Part shown: in pieces, positions 19,170 to 31,481 of the stretch
How positions within the stretch are numbered: position 1 is the stretch's first letter
Layout: each line of letters starts with the position of its first letter
NCBI GenBank assembly: GCA_015490295.1
Contig: WFYC01000037.1
Span: 1-64,000 of the forward strand
Direction: 5' to 3'
Source: Hydrogenimonas sp.
Lineage (GTDB): Bacteria > Campylobacterota > Campylobacteria > Campylobacterales > Hydrogenimonadaceae
Length of the DNA stretch: 64,000 nucleotides
Position numbers and translations under genes: made by a program
Notes under the pieces: generated by a model
What the model saw: only the letters and a program-made list of their open reading frames with translations
What the model was told of the DNA's origin: nothing
Databases searched by the model: none

Positions 19170-19730
19170 TCAATCTTTTACTTCGTACTGCTTTCGACCC
19201 TCTTCGTACAGGTCGTTGCCGTAAGCGTCGTTTATGACCGTAACGGGAAAGTTCTCCACGCGAAGCATTCGAATGGCTTCGGGACCGAGCTCCTCGTATG
19301 CGATCACTTTCGCCTCTTTGATGAGCTTTCCAAGCAGAGCGCCGGCGCCGCCGGTCGCACCGAAGTATACGGCTTTGTACTTTTTGCAGGCATCTTTTAC
19401 TTCCTGGTTTCTCTTTCCCTTGCCGATCATCCCTTTGAGACCGTGTTTGATCAGTGTCGGTGAGTAGCTGTCCATACGATAGCTGGTCGTAGGCCCGGCG
19501 CTTCCAATCGGATCGCCCGGCTTGGGCGGGGTCGGTCCCACAAAGTATATGACAGCTCCATCGAGCTGGAACGGCAGCTCCTCTTTATTCTCGATCAGAT
19601 CGACGAGTCTTTTGTGTGCAGCGTCCCTGGCTGTAAAGATGATGCCGGAGAGATAGACTATATCTCCCGCTTTGAGATTCTCTACATCTTCATCGCTGAG
19701 CGGTGTTGTTAGATAGTGTACTTGACTCAT
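19170..19730 (-). CDS. fumarate hydratase class I, beta subunit
   Basis: [36 protein letters not shown]...GPTTSYRMD. Confidence 0.92.
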   Translation of the reverse strand: MSQVHYLTTPLSDEDVENLKAGDIVYLSGIIFTARDAAHKRLVDLIENKEELPFQLDGAVIYFVGPTPPKPGDPIGSAGPTTSYRMDSYSPTLIKHGLKGMIGKGKRNQEVKDACKKYKAVYFGATGGAGALLGKLIKEAKVIAYEELGPEAIRMLRVENFPVTVINDAYGNDLYEEGRKQYEVKD

Positions 19731-19739
19731 TCTCGCTCC

Positions 19740-20591
19740 TTACAGCGTTATATGGCTGTGCCTGCTGCTATGACACTGAACGTTCACACTTACCGGCAGA
19801 CTAGCAATGTGGCAGGGGTTTTTCTCTATATGTACGGCCAGTACGGTCTGGGTGCCGCCCATTCCCATAGCTCCGATTCCAAGTTTGTTGAGTTCGAAAA
19901 GAAGCTCTTTTTCAAACTCGGCAACATCGGGATCAGGGTTCGGCTCGCCGGCCTCTCTGAAAAGTGCATATTTGCTGGATATCGCGGCTTTTTCGAACGT
20001 GCCGCCGATTCCGACACCTACGATTATAGGTGGGCATGGATTCGGACCCGCATCGGAGATAACCTCTTTGACGAAATCGATAACTCCCTGGCGTCCCTGT
20101 GCGGGAGCAAGAACGCGTGCCCTGCTAACATTCTCACTTCCTCCCCCTTTCGCCGCATAGGCGATCTCTATCCGGTCGCCCTCGACAAGATCGATGTGTA
20201 TGACTGCGGGAAGGTTGTATCCGATTTTCTCTTTCAGGTTCTCCCTAGTAAAGCAGTCACAGGTTGATGCACGCAGATAGCCTTCGATATACCCCTTCTC
20301 CGTCCCCTCGTTTACCGCATTTTTAAGCAGGCCGCCCTTGATTTTTACATCCTGACCGACCTTTATGAAATAGACGGCAAGCCCGGTATCCTGGCATAGC
20401 GGCCGCTTCTCTTCACGGGCTATGTCGGCATTTTCGAGCAGCTGTTCAAGGACCTTTTTGGCAACGGGGCTCTTCTCTTTTTCCTGCGCCTCTCTCAACT
20501 TTTTCAAGGCGTCTTCGGGCAGATTCGTCGCTGTATGGATCACCATGTTTTTTACAGCTTCGACGATATCGTCGTAGGCTATCTCTCTCAT
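19740..20591 (-). CDS. fumarate hydratase class I, alpha subunit
   Basis: [17 protein letters not shown]...[18 protein letters not shown]. Confidence 0.92.
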   Translation of the reverse strand: MREIAYDDIVEAVKNMVIHTATNLPEDALKKLREAQEKEKSPVAKKVLEQLLENADIAREEKRPLCQDTGLAVYFIKVGQDVKIKGGLLKNAVNEGTEKGYIEGYLRASTCDCFTRENLKEKIGYNLPAVIHIDLVEGDRIEIAYAAKGGGSENVSRARVLAPAQGRQGVIDFVKEVISDAGPNPCPPIIVGVGIGGTFEKAAISSKYALFREAGEPNPDPDVAEFEKELLFELNKLGIGAMGMGGTQTVLAVHIEKNPCHIASLPVSVNVQCHSSRHSHITL

Positions 20592-21553
20592 TCTCCCTCT
20601 CCGAAAAAGCCATGAGAGTTGAGGGTATCGATAAGAGTCTGTACCGACTCGACGGACTTTTTGAACATTTTGCGCTCGCAGGCGTTCAGTGAAACGTTTA
20701 TTATCTCCTCCGCGCCGTTTGCACCGATACTGACCGGTACTCCACTGACTACATCGCTGTATCCATACTCACCGTCAAGATATACCGCACATGGGTATAT
20801 CTGTTTCGTATCTTTCAAAATGGCTTCGACCATGATTGTCGTCGCTTTCGCGGGCGCATAGTATGCAGAGCCTGTCTTCAGGTAACCGACGATTTCGGCA
20901 CCGCCATGCTTGGTTCTCTCTACGATCTCGTCGATCTCCTCGTCCGTCAGCAGATCGTTCAGAGGCACACCGGCAACCGTAGAATATCGCGGAAGCGGAA
21001 CCATATCGTCCCCGTGTCCGCCCATAACCGATGCTCTTATCTGTCCGGCACCGTAGCCCAGTTTCTCCTGGATAAAGTAGGCCATTCGCGAGCTGTCGAG
21101 TATTCCTGCCATTCCAAGAATTCTATTCTTCTCGAAACCGCTCTCTCTAAGCGCAACATATGTCATAGCGTCGAGAGGGTTGGATACCATGATAATTATG
21201 GCGTTCGGCGAAAATGTCTTGATGTCTCTTACAACCTCTTTGGTGATCTCGGCATTTTTAAGAAGCAGGTCGTCGCGACTCATACCCGGAAGTCTCGGGC
21301 TACCCGCGGTAACCACTACTACATCGCAGTCGCTCAGCTGACTCGGATCTTCCGCGACGGAGACGATAGTGTGGCTTCTAGCGGCTGCCGCGGCCTGACT
21401 CATATCGAGCGCTTTTCCTTTTGCAATATCAATTTTGTTGTCACGAAGTACAATCTCGTGGCATACACCGTTCATGGCAAGAATAAACGCAGCTGTGGAG
21501 CCGACATTTCCGGCTCCTACAATTCCGACACGTTTTCCTTTTCCCATTGGCAA
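20588..21553 (-). CDS. mdh: malate dehydrogenase
   Basis: [21 protein letters not shown]...[19 protein letters not shown]...[20 protein letters not shown]. Confidence 0.93.
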   Translation of the reverse strand: MPMGKGKRVGIVGAGNVGSTAAFILAMNGVCHEIVLRDNKIDIAKGKALDMSQAAAAARSHTIVSVAEDPSQLSDCDVVVVTAGSPRLPGMSRDDLLLKNAEITKEVVRDIKTFSPNAIIIMVSNPLDAMTYVALRESGFEKNRILGMAGILDSSRMAYFIQEKLGYGAGQIRASVMGGHGDDMVPLPRYSTVAGVPLNDLLTDEEIDEIVERTKHGGAEIVGYLKTGSAYYAPAKATTIMVEAILKDTKQIYPCAVYLDGEYGYSDVVSGVPVSIGANGAEEIINVSLNACERKMFKKSVESVQTLIDTLNSHGFFGEGE

Positions 21554-21673
21554 TCCTTTTAATTTGGTTTTCAGCCTGCCGTTTCGGGAGACTTTACTGC
21601 TGTTCTCGTAAAAGAAGGGACGTGAAGATAAACGAATAAAACTTCATGAAAAAGCTTTATCCACCTATCTTTC

Positions 21674-21691
21674 CTCCGCCCGAAGGCGGAG
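21674..21691 (-). terminator. rho-independent-type hairpin downstream of icd
   Basis: Minus strand CTCCGCC-TTCG-GGCGGAG (7-bp stem, UUCG tetraloop) just after icd stop. Confidence 0.7.
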
Positions 21692-21701
21692 AAAATCCAA
21701 T

Positions 21702-23891
21702 TTATGCGATCGAATCTATTATCTTGTTAAGAGTCTCGCTCGGTCGCATAGCCTTTTCGGCTTTTATATCGTCAGGTTTGAAGTAGCCTCCGATATCCTT
21801 GGGGCTGCCCTCTGCCGCGAGCAGTTCGGAGACAATCTTCTCTTCGTTGCCGATAAGTGCTTCGGCTACCGGAGTGAACGTTTTGCTCAGCTCTTCGTCG
21901 ACTGTCTGAGTACTCAGAGCCTCCGCCCAGTAGCGTGCGAGCCAGTAGTGGGACGCTTTGTTGTCAGGCTCACCGCATTTTCTGCCCGGTGCTTTGTCAT
22001 TGTCGAGATACCCTTCGTTCGCTTTATCGAGTGTTTCGGCCATTACACCGATCTTCTCGTCGTTGGACTTCATATACTCCATACGGAGTGACTCTGCCAG
22101 TGCCAGGAACTCTCCCAGGCTGTCCCATCGCAGGTGTCCCTCTTTGACGAACTGCTCGACATGTTTGGGAGCGGAGCCGCCTGCGCCGGTTTCGAAGAGC
22201 CCGCCGCCTGCAAGAAGTGGAACGATCGAAAGCATCTTGGCGGAAGTTCCCAGTTCGAGGATTGGATACATGTCTGTAAGGTGGTCGCGAAGTACGTTAC
22301 CGGTTACCGCAATAGTATCTTTACCAGCCCTTACACGCTCGTTGGTATAGTAGGTCGCTTCGGTTACGGGCATGATCGGAAGATCAAGGCCTGTTGTGTC
22401 GTGATCTTTGAGATACTTCTCTACCAGTTTTATAAGGTTGGCGTCGTGTGCGCGCTTCTCATCCAGCCAGAATACGGCGGGAACTCCCTCGATTCTCGCG
22501 CGCTCTACGGCGAGGCGCACCCAGTCGCGGATAGCGATGTCTTTTGTTCGAACGAGTCGCCAGATGTCGCCCTTTTCGACCTTGTGCTCCATGAGAACGG
22601 CGCCGCTCTCGTCGATCACCTTCATGACCCCGTCTTCGGCCACTTCGAAAGTTGTAGGATGAGATCCGTACTCTTCCGCTTTCTTGGCCATCAAACCCAC
22701 GTTTGATACACGACCCATCGTAGATACGTCAAACTGTCCGTTCTTCTTGCAATCCTCCATCATCGCTTCGTGGAACATGGCGTATGTGCTGTCCGGTATA
22801 ACGGCGAGAGTCTCACCGGCATTGCCGTCTTTGTCCCACTGCTTGCCGCCTTCGCGTATTACAACCGGCATCGAAGCGTCGATGATTATGAGGTTTGATG
22901 CGTCGAGGTTCGTAATGAGCTTGTCGCTATCGCTCATGGCGAGGGCCGGATCGGAGTTTACGATGGCGTCTTTTATGGCCGCCTCTATCTCTTCACCCTT
23001 CTCCGACTTCTTGAGCTTGTCATAGAGATCTCCAAGACCCAGGTTGGGATTGAAACCGATCTTTTCGAGCTCGTCCGCATACTTTGCGAAGACATCTTTA
23101 AAGAAGATTTCGACGGCGTGGCCGAACATGATCGGATCGGAGATCTTCATCATCGTGGCCTTCAGGTGCAGAGACCAGATGAGTCCTTTCTCTTTCGCCT
23201 CTTCTATCGTTTTAAGGTAGAAGTCGCGAAGCGCCTTGACTGACATGAAGGTAGCGTCCACCACCTCGTCTGTTTCGACCTCGACCTCTTTGAGTACCTT
23301 GTCGTTGAGCTGGATCTTGAGCGTCTGGGCTTTTGGCACGATTACCGACTTCTCATTTGCATAGAAGTCGCCTCTGCCCTCCATGTGCGCTACGCGTGCC
23401 TTGCAATCTTCGGCGAATGGCTTTAGTCTGTGAGGATGCTCTTTTGCATACTTTTTGACCGCATGTGCGGAGCGTCTGTCGGAGTTTCCTTCACGAAGGA
23501 CCGGGTTGACCGCCGAACCAAGGCAGGTCGCATATTTTGCCGCGATCTCCCTCTCTTCATCGTTTTGCGGATTTTCTGGATAGTCGGGAATGTCGTACCC
23601 CTGACCCTGGAGCTCGGCGATACAATCTTTAAGCTGTGTAACCGAAGCGGAAATGTTCGGAAGCTTGATGATGTTCGCCTCCGGCTTTAGGACCAGTTCG
23701 CCAAGCCTGGCCAGCTCATCCTCCTGCTTGCCCATGGCGGCAAGAACCCTGCCGGCCAGCGAAATATCGCTTAGCCGAACGTCGACCCCTGCCTTGCCGA
23801 CAAACTTTTTAACTATCGGAAGCAGCGAATATGTAGCCAGTGCCGGTGCCTCGTCTATTTTTGTCCAAACTATAGTTGGAGCTGATGCCAT
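21702..23891 (-). CDS. icd: monomeric-type NADP-dependent isocitrate dehydrogenase
   Basis: 729 aa, [30 protein letters not shown]...[24 protein letters not shown]. Confidence 0.94.
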   Translation of the reverse strand: MASAPTIVWTKIDEAPALATYSLLPIVKKFVGKAGVDVRLSDISLAGRVLAAMGKQEDELARLGELVLKPEANIIKLPNISASVTQLKDCIAELQGQGYDIPDYPENPQNDEEREIAAKYATCLGSAVNPVLREGNSDRRSAHAVKKYAKEHPHRLKPFAEDCKARVAHMEGRGDFYANEKSVIVPKAQTLKIQLNDKVLKEVEVETDEVVDATFMSVKALRDFYLKTIEEAKEKGLIWSLHLKATMMKISDPIMFGHAVEIFFKDVFAKYADELEKIGFNPNLGLGDLYDKLKKSEKGEEIEAAIKDAIVNSDPALAMSDSDKLITNLDASNLIIIDASMPVVIREGGKQWDKDGNAGETLAVIPDSTYAMFHEAMMEDCKKNGQFDVSTMGRVSNVGLMAKKAEEYGSHPTTFEVAEDGVMKVIDESGAVLMEHKVEKGDIWRLVRTKDIAIRDWVRLAVERARIEGVPAVFWLDEKRAHDANLIKLVEKYLKDHDTTGLDLPIMPVTEATYYTNERVRAGKDTIAVTGNVLRDHLTDMYPILELGTSAKMLSIVPLLAGGGLFETGAGGSAPKHVEQFVKEGHLRWDSLGEFLALAESLRMEYMKSNDEKIGVMAETLDKANEGYLDNDKAPGRKCGEPDNKASHYWLARYWAEALSTQTVDEELSKTFTPVAEALIGNEEKIVSELLAAEGSPKDIGGYFKPDDIKAEKAMRPSETLNKIIDSIA

Positions 23892-23991
23892 AACTCTCTC
23901 CTTAAATGATTTGTAGAGTCTATAGTAGCAATCAATCTTTTAGTTCATAATAAATAGTAGAAGAATGGAGCACCATATAGTAGTCACTGTT

Positions 23992-24951
23992 TCATTTATT
24001 CACACTTTTCAAAGCTCTTAAATGCGATTTGTAACTCTTCGTAAAAATGTGCTTTCCGTTTTTTCCTTTTACAAAATAGAGATACTCCGTTTTAGCGGGT
24101 TTTACAGCCGCTTTGAGCGCATCGAGAGAGACACTGCCAATAGGATACGGGGGCAGACCGCTGTATCTGTATGTGTTGAAGCGCGTATTGTCCGATAGAA
24201 TTCGCCTTTTTGTAACTTTCTGATGGGAGTAGCTGCCGTAATTGAGCGCCCCGTCCATCTGAAGAAGCATCCTCTTTTTAAGCCTGTTGTAGATGACCGA
24301 CGAGACGAGCGGCATCTCTTCGGCATCGGCCGCCTCTTTCTGGATAATCGAAGCTATCGTTACATATCGAAACCATTTTTTGGGGTTGTATGTGCCGAAA
24401 AACTTTTTTGCCAACTCTTCATGCCTGGCGAGCGATTTTTTTACCAGGTAGTAGACGAGGTGCTCTTCGCTTATACCCAAAGGTACATAATATGTATCGG
24501 GAAAAATTACACCGTCCGGATATGGTGCATATTTGCTATAGTATCTGTCCAGTTTTTTTCTGTCAAGGTGCAGCCGCTCCGAGAGATCCTGAAAAAATAT
24601 CTCTCTAGTCTCTCCAGGAATAAGTGTCACTTCCGTCATCGCCGCTTTGGCGTGGGTGAGCCGGTAGAGTAGATCCGCTTTGGTCAATCTTGCGGTTCCT
24701 AGGTCGATCCACCCCTTCTGGGGATAACCGAAAAATCTCACAAGATAGCGATCGAGAGTGTTTATATCCATTCCGATTTTGTCGAGGTATGATATAATCG
24801 TCGCCACCGAACCCGCCGGTAGATAGACTACACGACTGGTCCTCACCGGCTGAATGAGATAATAACAGAGCGATAGAATGATTATTACTACGGCCAAACT
24901 GCTCCATTCGACCATGCTTAAAATTTTAGTGGCTCTGACGCTTATCTTCAT
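23992..24951 (-). CDS. mltG: endolytic murein transglycosylase MltG (YceG-like)
   Basis: LTHAKAAMTEVTLIPGETREIFFQDLSERL...YVTIASIIQKEAADAEEMPLVSSVIYNRLKKRMLLQMDGALNYG; start with AGAAGAGAA-type RBS. Confidence 0.88.
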   Translation of the reverse strand: MKISVRATKILSMVEWSSLAVVIIILSLCYYLIQPVRTSRVVYLPAGSVATIISYLDKIGMDINTLDRYLVRFFGYPQKGWIDLGTARLTKADLLYRLTHAKAAMTEVTLIPGETREIFFQDLSERLHLDRKKLDRYYSKYAPYPDGVIFPDTYYVPLGISEEHLVYYLVKKSLARHEELAKKFFGTYNPKKWFRYVTIASIIQKEAADAEEMPLVSSVIYNRLKKRMLLQMDGALNYGSYSHQKVTKRRILSDNTRFNTYRYSGLPPYPIGSVSLDALKAAVKPAKTEYLYFVKGKNGKHIFTKSYKSHLRALKSVNK

Positions 24952-27475
24952 AATTCTCTTCTCTCTGCTTCTGTCGGGCTTTACGATACCCAAAGTTTCA
25001 CTGCCCGGCCTTGAAATGAACCAATTCTACATAAAACTCGATAAAAAGCTGATCATATCTGTCGACTCCATAGTCATACAGAAGCAAAACCGTCCCGCAA
25101 AAACGATAAAAGAGCTCGACAGTATAGCTACATTGGTGGAGTACCTGCCGAAATACTTTCACGAGGTCGCAATAAAAAAGCTGACAGTCGGGGAGAGGAG
25201 CTTTCATCTTCTCTACAGTAGCAACGTTTTTTACTTCGACTCCGATATATTCCGCCTCGCTTCCGAGATCAGATTCGATCCAAAAACCAAAAGTCTTGAA
25301 GCGAAGGTCGGAAAACTGCTGATAAAAGATCCGCACGCGGAGCTTTCAGGGCTGATCAGATACGATCTTCACAAAAGAGAGTGGAGCGGCAACGGGGTGT
25401 ATGATGCATTTGGTATCGAAGGGAGATTTCGAATAGACCATAAAGACGAATACTTCTCTTTCGAACTTGATTCAAAACCCTGCCCCTCGATAAAACCGCT
25501 TATCGACTATATCGACCCTCCAAAAGAGATTAAAGTGTGGTTCTATCCGAAAATTCCGGCAAAAAGGTACAGACTCCATTATCTAAAAGGCGGGTTCACC
25601 CTCAAAAAAGATGGTGCCATAGATTTCGATCCGGCAAAATTGCAAGCCTTCGCAACCGCTTACGATGCGAAGATACACTTTCATCCGAACGTCCCCCCCG
25701 TCGCTGCTGCGCAGATCGACATACGATTGCAAAACGACACTCTTTCGTTCAAACTCTACAAGCCCGAATATGAGGGAAAGAGACTCGACGGCAGTTTCGT
25801 AAAAATACGAAATCTTACGAACAGAAGAGCTGAGCTCGACGCACATATAGTCGTCAAAGGCAAAATAGACGAATCCGTAAGAACCATTCTGAACGCATAC
25901 GGAATCGCTCTTCCATTTGTTCAGACAGAGGGTATTACCGATGCTGTCGTCGACTTTACCGTAAGGCTCGCCACCGGAAAGATTGTGAAGTATAATGGGC
26001 GCTACAAGTCGAGCTACGCAAAGCTTCTGTTCGACAATGTAGTTCCTCTGCCCGTGAAAGAGCTGAATGTCATTTCGAAGGGCACCAAAATAGAGATTCT
26101 TCCCTGCCGGATAATATTTGAACCCTATCTCGACGCAAATTTGAGCGGATCGATCGATCTGAACGCCAAAATGGGCATCTTCACACCTTTAATAGAGAGA
26201 GCCACCTACGAATATCACGGGCTGCAACTCATCGATATGCAAAAGTTGAAGCGGACCAAAATTCTTCTCGATTTCAGTAAAAATATAAGATTCTCTCTGC
26301 CGGATCTGCAGATCAATCTAAAATACCGCCAGGGAGGTGGTGTAGAGGCAGACGCCGAAAAATTGGAACTGCTAAAGCCTTTTTTCATGGGTCCGTTAAA
26401 ATCTGTCGAAGGCGGCAGACTTCATATAGACTACAACGATTCGAAGATTCATGCAGATGCCGATGTGAAGTATCCCAACGATATATTTACAATTGCAGGC
26501 AATCAACTCGACACCTTCGATATTGAAGTCGACAGCTCGGAAAACCAGATTCATATCCGAGTCAACGACAAACTCTTTGTCATAGCTCAGCAGCAGCGTA
26601 CCTTTTTCAATATCAAAGATATCGACATAGATATCGACAAGCTTGTTCGGAAGGTAGTCTCTTATCAGGATAGCATGAAAAAAGCGACCGGGAAACCCAC
26701 TTTTGCACCTCACCTGCTCTACATAGAAGGACATAGAAGCAAACTTTCATACAATAGACTTGAACTTCCGTGTGACTTCTACAATGTAAGAATACACACC
26801 GATCCCCTGAGCATAAAGTTTGAAACGAAACATGGCCGTGGTGAGATAAGGGGCATCGTAGAAGAGGGGAAGCTGAATGTAGCCGGTAAAAACCTTTCGG
26901 ACACCATAATGCATGGGCTGACAACTCTCGACCAACTCGAAGGCGGCAGTTTCGATTTCGATGCCAAAGGGGATATGGATGACTTCAACGGAACTATAAT
27001 GATGCGCGACTCATTATGGGCGAAAACCGCCTTTTACAACAATCTTTTGGCTACCCTAAATACAATACCGGCAATACTGACTCTCAAAAATCCAGGCTTC
27101 AGCAAGAACGGCTTCAAGATCAAACGGGGAGCGCTCGATTATCGTTTCAAAGAGGGAAAACTCTTTTTCAAAAAGATCGTTATAGAAGGATATAGTGCGC
27201 ATATTACGGGAAAAGGGACCATCGATCTAAAAAACGACATGATCGCCCTGAGACTTCAGATCCACTTTTTGGAGAGTCTCACAAATGTCTTGAACAAGAT
27301 TCCGGTTGCGGGATACCTGATATTCGGCAAGGACGGCACCCTGGCCGTGACGCTGAATGTCAAAGGGGAGCTGAACGATCCGAAGGTCTCCACGGAGGCG
27401 ACGAAAGATCTCATAAAAGCGCCTCTTAACATATTGGAGCGGACCTTGACCCTTCCTTTCAAAATATTCGAATAG
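24914..27475 (+). CDS. AsmA/YhdP-like (DUF3971) envelope protein
   Basis: N-terminal TM, about 850 aa beta-rich, C-terminal AsmA-like FKIKRGALDYRFKEGKLFFKKIVIEGYSAHITGKGTIDLKNDMIALRL. Confidence 0.75.
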   Translation: MLKILVALTLIFIILFSLLLSGFTIPKVSLPGLEMNQFYIKLDKKLIISVDSIVIQKQNRPAKTIKELDSIATLVEYLPKYFHEVAIKKLTVGERSFHLLYSSNVFYFDSDIFRLASEIRFDPKTKSLEAKVGKLLIKDPHAELSGLIRYDLHKREWSGNGVYDAFGIEGRFRIDHKDEYFSFELDSKPCPSIKPLIDYIDPPKEIKVWFYPKIPAKRYRLHYLKGGFTLKKDGAIDFDPAKLQAFATAYDAKIHFHPNVPPVAAAQIDIRLQNDTLSFKLYKPEYEGKRLDGSFVKIRNLTNRRAELDAHIVVKGKIDESVRTILNAYGIALPFVQTEGITDAVVDFTVRLATGKIVKYNGRYKSSYAKLLFDNVVPLPVKELNVISKGTKIEILPCRIIFEPYLDANLSGSIDLNAKMGIFTPLIERATYEYHGLQLIDMQKLKRTKILLDFSKNIRFSLPDLQINLKYRQGGGVEADAEKLELLKPFFMGPLKSVEGGRLHIDYNDSKIHADADVKYPNDIFTIAGNQLDTFDIEVDSSENQIHIRVNDKLFVIAQQQRTFFNIKDIDIDIDKLVRKVVSYQDSMKKATGKPTFAPHLLYIEGHRSKLSYNRLELPCDFYNVRIHTDPLSIKFETKHGRGEIRGIVEEGKLNVAGKNLSDTIMHGLTTLDQLEGGSFDFDAKGDMDDFNGTIMMRDSLWAKTAFYNNLLATLNTIPAILTLKNPGFSKNGFKIKRGALDYRFKEGKLFFKKIVIEGYSAHITGKGTIDLKNDMIALRLQIHFLESLTNVLNKIPVAGYLIFGKDGTLAVTLNVKGELNDPKVSTEATKDLIKAPLNILERTLTLPFKIFE

Positions 27476-27498
27476 GGCAAAGAAGGCAAGATACGGGA

Positions 27499-28698
27499 CT
27501 ACTCGTTTCTAAGCACGCTTAGCGGATCTATCTGTGACGCCTTCTTTGCGGGGTAGAGGGATGAAAAAAGCGTTATCAAGAAGGCTCCTATTATGATGCC
27601 TGCAAAGTCTCTCCAGTCGAGATCGAGCGGCAGTCTGCTTGTGCCGTATACATCCTCGGGGAGTGTGACGATGTCGAATTTGCCCAAAATCTCCATCCCG
27701 CCGAGTCCAAGGAGTATTCCCACGACGATACCTCCGAGTCCTATTATCAACCCGAGCCTGAAAAAGAGCTGCATTATCTCCTTTTTGGAAGCACCGAGCG
27801 AAAGCAGAAGCGCAACCTCACTCCGCCTGCTCATTACGGTCATAAGCAGAGAGCTTACGATATTCAAAGAGGCGATGAGTATAATTAGCATCAAGACAAT
27901 GAAGAGAGCTCTCTTCTCCATCTGCATAGCGGCAAAGAAGTTGCCGTTTTGTTGCCACCATCCCATTATTCCGACGGTAGTGGGAAGCTCGGAGCGTATC
28001 AGCTCTATATCCTGCATCGGATTTTTCGAATCGATATGTATCCCATCGTATACATTTTTCTCTCTTTTCAATATCTTTTCAAATGTCCTGAAGGTCGTAT
28101 AGTAGTAGCTCTCGTCGTAGGCGTTGAGCCCCGATCTAAAAAGCCCTTCTACCGTAAAACGCTTAGAAAGGGGCATGAAACTGAGACCGGCCGGCTCCAT
28201 GCGTGAGAAAAGAAACATTATTTTCTGCCCCTTTTCGATTCCCAATTCTCTTGCGAGAGGTTTGCCTACTATGACTCCATACTTTCCGAGCGGCTCCGTA
28301 TAGGCTTTTGCAAAGACGGGGTTAACCTCTCTCTCCCTGTCGGGATCAACTCCAAAGAGCAGTCCACCTTTTAGAGTGCTCCCTTTTCGTACCAGAACCT
28401 GTGTCTGCATATATGGGCTGAATTTCAGATCGAAAAATTTCTCTTCGAGAGTCTCGAGAAGCACTTCATCTACGGAGCCTCTAACTTTGGGGTAGATTGT
28501 CAGAGGATAGTTCATTACAAAGAGTCGTTTTTCGAACTCCTTCTCCATTCCGTTCATTATGGCCATAGCTATTATCAGAACCATAACACCTACTGCTATA
28601 CCGAAAAATGCGAGAATGGCCGAAAGAAATATAAAAGGGTGTTCCGGATCGAAGCGCAGGTAGCGCCTGACCATCGTGTTTACAAAGTGGCTGTTCAT
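27499..28698 (-). CDS. lolC: lipoprotein-releasing ABC transporter permease (LolC/E family)
   Basis: FtsX/LolCE architecture; [44 protein letters not shown]. Confidence 0.88.
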   Translation of the reverse strand: MNSHFVNTMVRRYLRFDPEHPFIFLSAILAFFGIAVGVMVLIIAMAIMNGMEKEFEKRLFVMNYPLTIYPKVRGSVDEVLLETLEEKFFDLKFSPYMQTQVLVRKGSTLKGGLLFGVDPDREREVNPVFAKAYTEPLGKYGVIVGKPLARELGIEKGQKIMFLFSRMEPAGLSFMPLSKRFTVEGLFRSGLNAYDESYYYTTFRTFEKILKREKNVYDGIHIDSKNPMQDIELIRSELPTTVGIMGWWQQNGNFFAAMQMEKRALFIVLMLIILIASLNIVSSLLMTVMSRRSEVALLLSLGASKKEIMQLFFRLGLIIGLGGIVVGILLGLGGMEILGKFDIVTLPEDVYGTSRLPLDLDWRDFAGIIIGAFLITLFSSLYPAKKASQIDPLSVLRNE

Positions 28699-31280
28699 AC
28701 CTGTTCGGCAGCCAGTACTCCGCGTTTCGGGCCGCTCTTGCCGCAGCAATGCTTATACTTCTTCCCGCTTCCACAGGGACAGGGATCGTTACGTGCGGGC
28801 TTTTTGCTCTTTACGATCGGCTTGAGCTCCTCATCTTTGTTGGTCTCGATCTCAGCCGTAGCCGCCTCCATCTGCGCCTTCATCCTCTCGAGTGCCGCCT
28901 CTTCCTGGACCATCTCCTCTTCAGATTTGAATCGTATCATATATAGAGTCTTGAGAGTTTCGAACTTGATCGACTCTACAAGCTCCGTAAAGAGGTTGTA
29001 GCTCTCTTTTTTATACTCGACCAGAGGATCTTTCTGATTGTAGCCGCGCAGCCCGATTCCGGTTTTCAGAATATCCATCTGATAAAGATGCTCTCTCCAG
29101 GCGTTGTCGAGCACCTGGAGATAGATGATACGCTCTATTTCGTTGCGCTGGTTTGGATCTATCGCCCCCATCTTCGTCTCGTAGCGCTCTTTGAGCTGGT
29201 TCAAAAGCAGCTCGTAGAGAGTTTGGTAGTCGCGTCCTGTAAGCTCCTCTTCGTCGAACTCCTCGCCGGTATCCTCCATCAGCTTCAGTTTCAGCTTCTC
29301 AAGCTCGAAATCCTCTTGGGGCGCGCCTTCGAAAATGGAGCACTCCGTCAGAAGCCCCTGAAGATACTCCTCTCTTATGCTGTCTATCTTCTGGCCTATC
29401 TGAAACTCGGGATTTAGAAGTTCATGGCGGAAACGGTAGATTATTTTGCGCTGCTCGTTTGCGACGTCATCATACTCGAGAAGATGCTTTCTCGATTCAA
29501 AGTGGAGATTCTCCACCTTCTTCTGGGCCTTTTCAACGGCCCGTGTCACCATCTTCGATTCGATATATTCGCCCTCTTCGACGCCCATTCGCTCCATGAT
29601 GGTTTTGATGCGATCGCTGCCAAAAATCCTGAGCAGGTGATCTTCGAGGCTGAGATAGAAGCGGCTCTCTCCGGGATCGCCCTGTCGGCCGGAGCGGCCT
29701 CTCAGCTGATTGTCTATACGGCGGCTCTCATGGCGCTCTGTACCGATTATATATAGACCGCCCAAGGCACGTATCTCGTCGTCAATCTTGATGTCGACTC
29801 CACGTCCCGCCATATTTGTAGCGATTGTGACGGCTCCCTTTTTTCCCGCATCTTTGATTATCTCGGCTTCATGTTCATGGTTTTTGGCATTCAGAACGTT
29901 ATGCGGAATCTTCTCCTTCTTCAAAAGGGCGTGAAGAGCTTCGGACTTCTCGATAGATGCCGTACCTACAAGTACAGGCTGCCCTTTCTTGTTCCGTTCT
30001 TTTATGTCACGGATAACCGCATCGAACTTCTCTCTTTCGGTTTTGTAGATAAGGTCGGGCTGATCTTTACGTATGACGGGTACATTTGTGGGTATGGAGA
30101 TGACATCGAGGTTGTAGATCTCGGCAAATTCGGTAGCTTCGGTCTGGGCCGTTCCCGTCATACCTGCAAGTTTGTCGTACATTCTGAAATAGTTTTGAAA
30201 GGTAATATCGGCAAGGGTTTGTGACTCCTCCTTTATCTCGACACCCTCTTTGGCCTCAAGTGCCTGGTGGAGCCCTTCGCTGAAGCGCCTCCCCTCCGAA
30301 AGCCTTCCCGTAAATTCGTCGACAATGACGATCTCCCCGTCCTTAACGACGTAGTCGACATCCTTTTCAAAGAGGTTGTGGGCTTTGAGAGCCTGATCGA
30401 GGTGGTGAGACAAAATCGCATTCTCCATCGAATAGAGGTTGTCGACACCGAACAGTTTTTCGGCCTTCTCTATCCCCTTTTCGGTTACCAGGATAACCCT
30501 GTTCTTCTCGTCGACAGTGAAATCCTCATCCCTAACCAGCTGCCTGGCAACCTTGTCGGCCCGCATATAGTTTTCGAGCTTGCTGCTCGTCGGCCCGGAT
30601 ATAATCAGAGGCGTTCTGGCCTCGTCGATCAAAATCGAGTCCACCTCGTCTACGATAGCGTAATAGTGGTCACGCTGTACCATATCGTCCAGTGAGTACT
30701 TCATGTTGTCACGAAGATAGTCGAAACCGAACTCGTTGTTGGTACCGTATGTCACGTCTGCATCGTACTGCTCTTTTCTGGCGGCATCGTCGGTAACATC
30801 GGCCGTTATGATCCCGACACTGTAACCAAGAAATTCGTAGATTTTGCCCATCTCAGAAGCATCGCGCTTAGCGAGGTAGTCGTTTACCGTGACTACATGC
30901 ACTCCGCGTCCGATCATAGCATTCAAAACGACCGGGAGTGTAGCGACAAGCGTCTTTCCCTCACCCGTCTTCATCTCGGCGATTCTGTTCTCGTGCAGCA
31001 CCATCCCGCCTATCAACTGTACATCGAAGTGCCTTAGCCCGAGCGTTCTTTTGGATACCTCTCTGGTTATGGCAAAAGAGTCAATGAGAACGTCATCTAG
31101 TGTAGCCTCTTCGTTTTTAACCTTCTCTTTCAGCTCCAAAAAAGCCTTTTGAAGCTCTTCATCGCTCATCTTTTCATATTTCGGCTCCAGCGCATTGATC
31201 TTTGTGACGCGCTTGCTGTACTTTTTCAGCTCCCTGTCGTTGGCCGTTCCAACTATCGAGCGAAAGATTGTTTTGATCAT
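28695..31280 (-). CDS. secA: preprotein translocase subunit SecA
   Basis: [20 protein letters not shown]...[21 protein letters not shown]...[17 protein letters not shown]. Confidence 0.97.
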   Translation of the reverse strand: MIKTIFRSIVGTANDRELKKYSKRVTKINALEPKYEKMSDEELQKAFLELKEKVKNEEATLDDVLIDSFAITREVSKRTLGLRHFDVQLIGGMVLHENRIAEMKTGEGKTLVATLPVVLNAMIGRGVHVVTVNDYLAKRDASEMGKIYEFLGYSVGIITADVTDDAARKEQYDADVTYGTNNEFGFDYLRDNMKYSLDDMVQRDHYYAIVDEVDSILIDEARTPLIISGPTSSKLENYMRADKVARQLVRDEDFTVDEKNRVILVTEKGIEKAEKLFGVDNLYSMENAILSHHLDQALKAHNLFEKDVDYVVKDGEIVIVDEFTGRLSEGRRFSEGLHQALEAKEGVEIKEESQTLADITFQNYFRMYDKLAGMTGTAQTEATEFAEIYNLDVISIPTNVPVIRKDQPDLIYKTEREKFDAVIRDIKERNKKGQPVLVGTASIEKSEALHALLKKEKIPHNVLNAKNHEHEAEIIKDAGKKGAVTIATNMAGRGVDIKIDDEIRALGGLYIIGTERHESRRIDNQLRGRSGRQGDPGESRFYLSLEDHLLRIFGSDRIKTIMERMGVEEGEYIESKMVTRAVEKAQKKVENLHFESRKHLLEYDDVANEQRKIIYRFRHELLNPEFQIGQKIDSIREEYLQGLLTECSIFEGAPQEDFELEKLKLKLMEDTGEEFDEEELTGRDYQTLYELLLNQLKERYETKMGAIDPNQRNEIERIIYLQVLDNAWREHLYQMDILKTGIGLRGYNQKDPLVEYKKESYNLFTELVESIKFETLKTLYMIRFKSEEEMVQEEAALERMKAQMEAATAEIETNKDEELKPIVKSKKPARNDPCPCGSGKKYKHCCGKSGPKRGVLAAEQV

Positions 31281-31481
31281 TTCGGGTATACCTTTTGTAT
31301 CATGGTCGCATATAACCGGTTTGCGCAAAAACCGAAAACCCTGCGGTTTGCGGCAATTTTAATATTTTTCGCGAAACAACCGCATTCAGTGTGCAGGCTC
31401 TGCGTGAATTCGATTACGTTATCCGGTTTTTAAGAGATAGATTTTATCACACTTTTACGAATGTTCCTATAAAATCCCCGC

